Positions 6,668 to 7,559 of a stretch of DNA of 7,559 nucleotides are shown piece after piece. Origin of the DNA: Micromonosporaceae bacterium (GTDB taxonomy: Bacteria; Actinomycetota; Actinomycetes; Mycobacteriales; Micromonosporaceae); assembly GCA_017354595.1 (NCBI GenBank), contig JAFMQQ010000137.1, positions 1-7,559 on the forward strand, given 5' to 3'. Under the pieces are notes generated by a model. It was not told where the DNA came from, did not search any database, and was given only the letters and a program-made list of their open reading frames with translations. The translations under genes and the position numbers were made by a program. Position 1 is the first letter of the stretch, and each line of letters begins with the position of its first letter.

Positions 6668-6730
6668 CGCAACCTCATTGAAGTTGTGCCCTCTGGCGGC
6701 TTGCGAGGGCACAACTTCAATGAAGTTGCG
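6668..6730. repeat. Long palindromic element, copy 2 (26-base arms, one mismatch, 11-base loop)
   Basis: The left arm (6668-6693) and right arm (6705-6730) are reverse complements over 26 bases, with one mismatch (C at 6674 opposite A at 6724). The loop is TGGCGGCTTGC. Each arm carries the same 17-base palindrome as copy 1 (CAACTTCAWTGAAGTTG, one change in the left arm), here with inner stem bases TGCCCTC and GAGGGCA and outer CG. It lies 51 bases after the VWA stop. It might act as a rho-independent-like stem, but no T-tract follows; GGCTTTCC comes next. Confidence 0.9.
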
Positions 6731-6835
6731 GCTTTCCGGCTCACAGGGGCAGTGGAGTGGTGCGCTTTGTGGGATGCTGCTCGTCGATGTCTGCGGGCAA
6801 GCGCAGTGGTCGTCCTACACCTAAGACGCCACAAC

Positions 6836-6850
6836 GGGAGGTGCGCGTTG
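6836..6850 (+). promoter_or_regulatory. Ribosome site that fixes a TTG start for the subtilase gene
   Basis: GGGAGG (6836-6841) lies 6 bases before TTG at 6848-6850. The frame opened there encodes a signal peptide followed by subtilase sequence. A GTG at 6842 sits directly against the GGAGG and is in another frame that lacks a signal peptide, so it is not the start. No ATG or GTG lies in frame within the nine codons upstream of the TTG. Confidence 0.75.
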
Positions 6851-7559
6851 CAACAGCGAAGAAGATTGTTCGCCGCGATTCTCGGGGTCGGGCTGGTGCT
6901 CGGTTCCGGCCAGGTGGGCCTCGCGGCCCCGTCCGGCGCGGCCGCGAGACCGAGCGGCACATCCGCGAAGGCCGCCGCGGTGCACCGCGGCGGTACCAGT
7001 TACACGGTGACTCTGCTGACCGGTGACCGGGTGACGGTCGCCTCGGCGGATGCCACATCCGGCGTGGTACAGCGGGCGAAGGGCCGGGAGCACGTCGCGT
7101 TCCAGACGTTCCACTATGGACACGACCTGTATGTCATCCCGGCGGACGCGGCGCGGTCCATTGCGACCGGCCTGGTCGACCGCCGGCTCTTCGATGTCAG
7201 CGCGCTGGTACGCGACAAGCTGGATGACCGCAGCAGCGGCACCCTGCCGCTGATCGTGCAGTACAAGCCCGGTCTGGCCCGGCCCAACGCGGCTGCACTC
7301 GGTGGTGTCCGGGTGACCCGGGACCTGCCGGCGGTACGCGGCGCGGCGCTGTCGGCGAGCAAGAGCCAGGCGACCAGGGTGTGGTCGACGCTGCCGGGCA
7401 GCGTCGGGCATCTGTGGCTGGATGGCCGGCGGAGGGTGGCGCTGGACCAGAGCGTGCCGCAGATCGGTGCGCCCGCGGCATGGGCGGCGGGTATCACCGG
7501 TGCCGGTGTGACGGTGGCGGTACTGGACACCGGTATCGACGCCACCCACCCGGACCTGG
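6848..7559 (+). CDS. Secreted S8 family (subtilisin-like) serine protease, 3' end outside the window
   Basis: The first 237 codons of a secreted subtilase; the gene continues past the window end. The TTG start is read as Met. Residues 1-27 form a signal peptide: QQRRR, then a hydrophobic run LFAAILGVGLVLG, with likely cleavage near LAA-PSG or a little later. Residues about 50-200 are the propeptide-like region common to large actinobacterial subtilases, beginning SYTVTLLTGDRVTVASAD (51-68) and including FQTFHYGHDLYVIPADA (85-101). The mature protease starts near 204 with VPQIGAPAAWAAGITGAG, then VTVAVLDTGIDATHPDL, which holds the catalytic Asp227. The His and Ser motifs lie beyond the window. 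Relatives typically exceed 1000 residues. It is a separate unit from the VWA gene: the 231-base gap holds the second palindrome. The start codon is firm from the ribosome site and signal peptide. Confidence 0.88.
   Translation, partial: MQQRRRLFAAILGVGLVLGSGQVGLAAPSGAAARPSGTSAKAAAVHRGGTSYTVTLLTGDRVTVASADATSGVVQRAKGREHVAFQTFHYGHDLYVIPADAARSIATGLVDRRLFDVSALVRDKLDDRSSGTLPLIVQYKPGLARPNAAALGGVRVTRDLPAVRGAALSASKSQATRVWSTLPGSVGHLWLDGRRRVALDQSVPQIGAPAAWAAGITGAGVTVAVLDTGIDATHPDL

Noticed and set aside
4523..6730. The four copies of the 17-base palindrome as a CRISPR array
   Set aside because: Spacing is irregular, pairs are inverted, a 2-kb gene lies between them and no cas gene is present.
4523..6730. 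parS-like centromere sites
   Set aside because: The palindrome CAACTTCAWTGAAGTTG does not match the known parS consensus (TGTTTCACGTGAAACA) and no parA/parB gene is nearby.
6761..6805. TGCGCTT / AAGCGCA inverted repeat upstream of the subtilase gene
   Set aside because: The 7-base arms are separated by 31 bases and do not extend, so chance is a sufficient explanation.
6757..7026. 89-codon plus-strand frame overlapping the subtilase 5' end
   Set aside because: It is Arg/Gly-rich without a signal peptide. The overlapping TTG frame has the ribosome site, signal peptide and subtilase motif.

Overview
The window is chromosomal DNA of roughly 70% G+C (judged by eye). It has strongly G/C-ending codons, GTG and TTG starts beside GGAGG-type ribosome sites, and an actinobacterial gene set: a GH3 lipoprotein, a Uma2 protein, an AAA/VWA pair and a secreted subtilase. 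This points to a filamentous actinomycete. Micromonosporaceae or a relative would fit, but no rRNA or marker gene is present to place it. GTAC, and especially GGTACC, is unusually frequent throughout.

Layout. (1) 9-1187, minus strand: a lipoprotein of glycoside hydrolase family 3. (2) 1188-1393: a divergent promoter region with a CTAG-containing inverted repeat. (3) 1394-1966: a Uma2-family PD-(D/E)XK nuclease-fold protein. (4) 2091-3017: an unnamed protein with a Cys-His-Asp arrangement like C39/BtrH-type papain-fold enzymes. (5) 3055-4482: a MoxR/magnesium-chelatase-type AAA+ ATPase that looks leaderless. (6) 4604-6616: its partner, a VWA-domain protein with an intact MIDAS. (7) 6848-7559: the 5' part of a secreted subtilisin-like protease, which starts at TTG and runs off the window end.

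The AAA and VWA genes form a co-directional pair of the kind seen in many actinobacteria (the Rv0958/Rv0959-type pair of M. tuberculosis, from memory). In such pairs the ATPase and the metal-binding VWA protein are thought to act together as a chaperone or remodelling machine on an unknown client. The papain-fold gene 37 bases upstream might belong to the same locus.

The most unusual structure is a pair of long, nearly perfect hairpins, one on each side of the VWA gene (4523-4580 and 6668-6730). Both are built from the same 17-base palindrome, CAACTTCAWTGAAGTTG, present four times in all (three exact, one with a single change). The first hairpin lies inside a possible 40-codon reading frame that overlaps the AAA stop and the VWA start by TGATG junctions at both ends. 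A 22-base direct repeat also straddles the end of the VWA gene. No RNA gene, CRISPR array, transposase or complete mobile element was found. No stretch longer than 300 bases lacks a gene.
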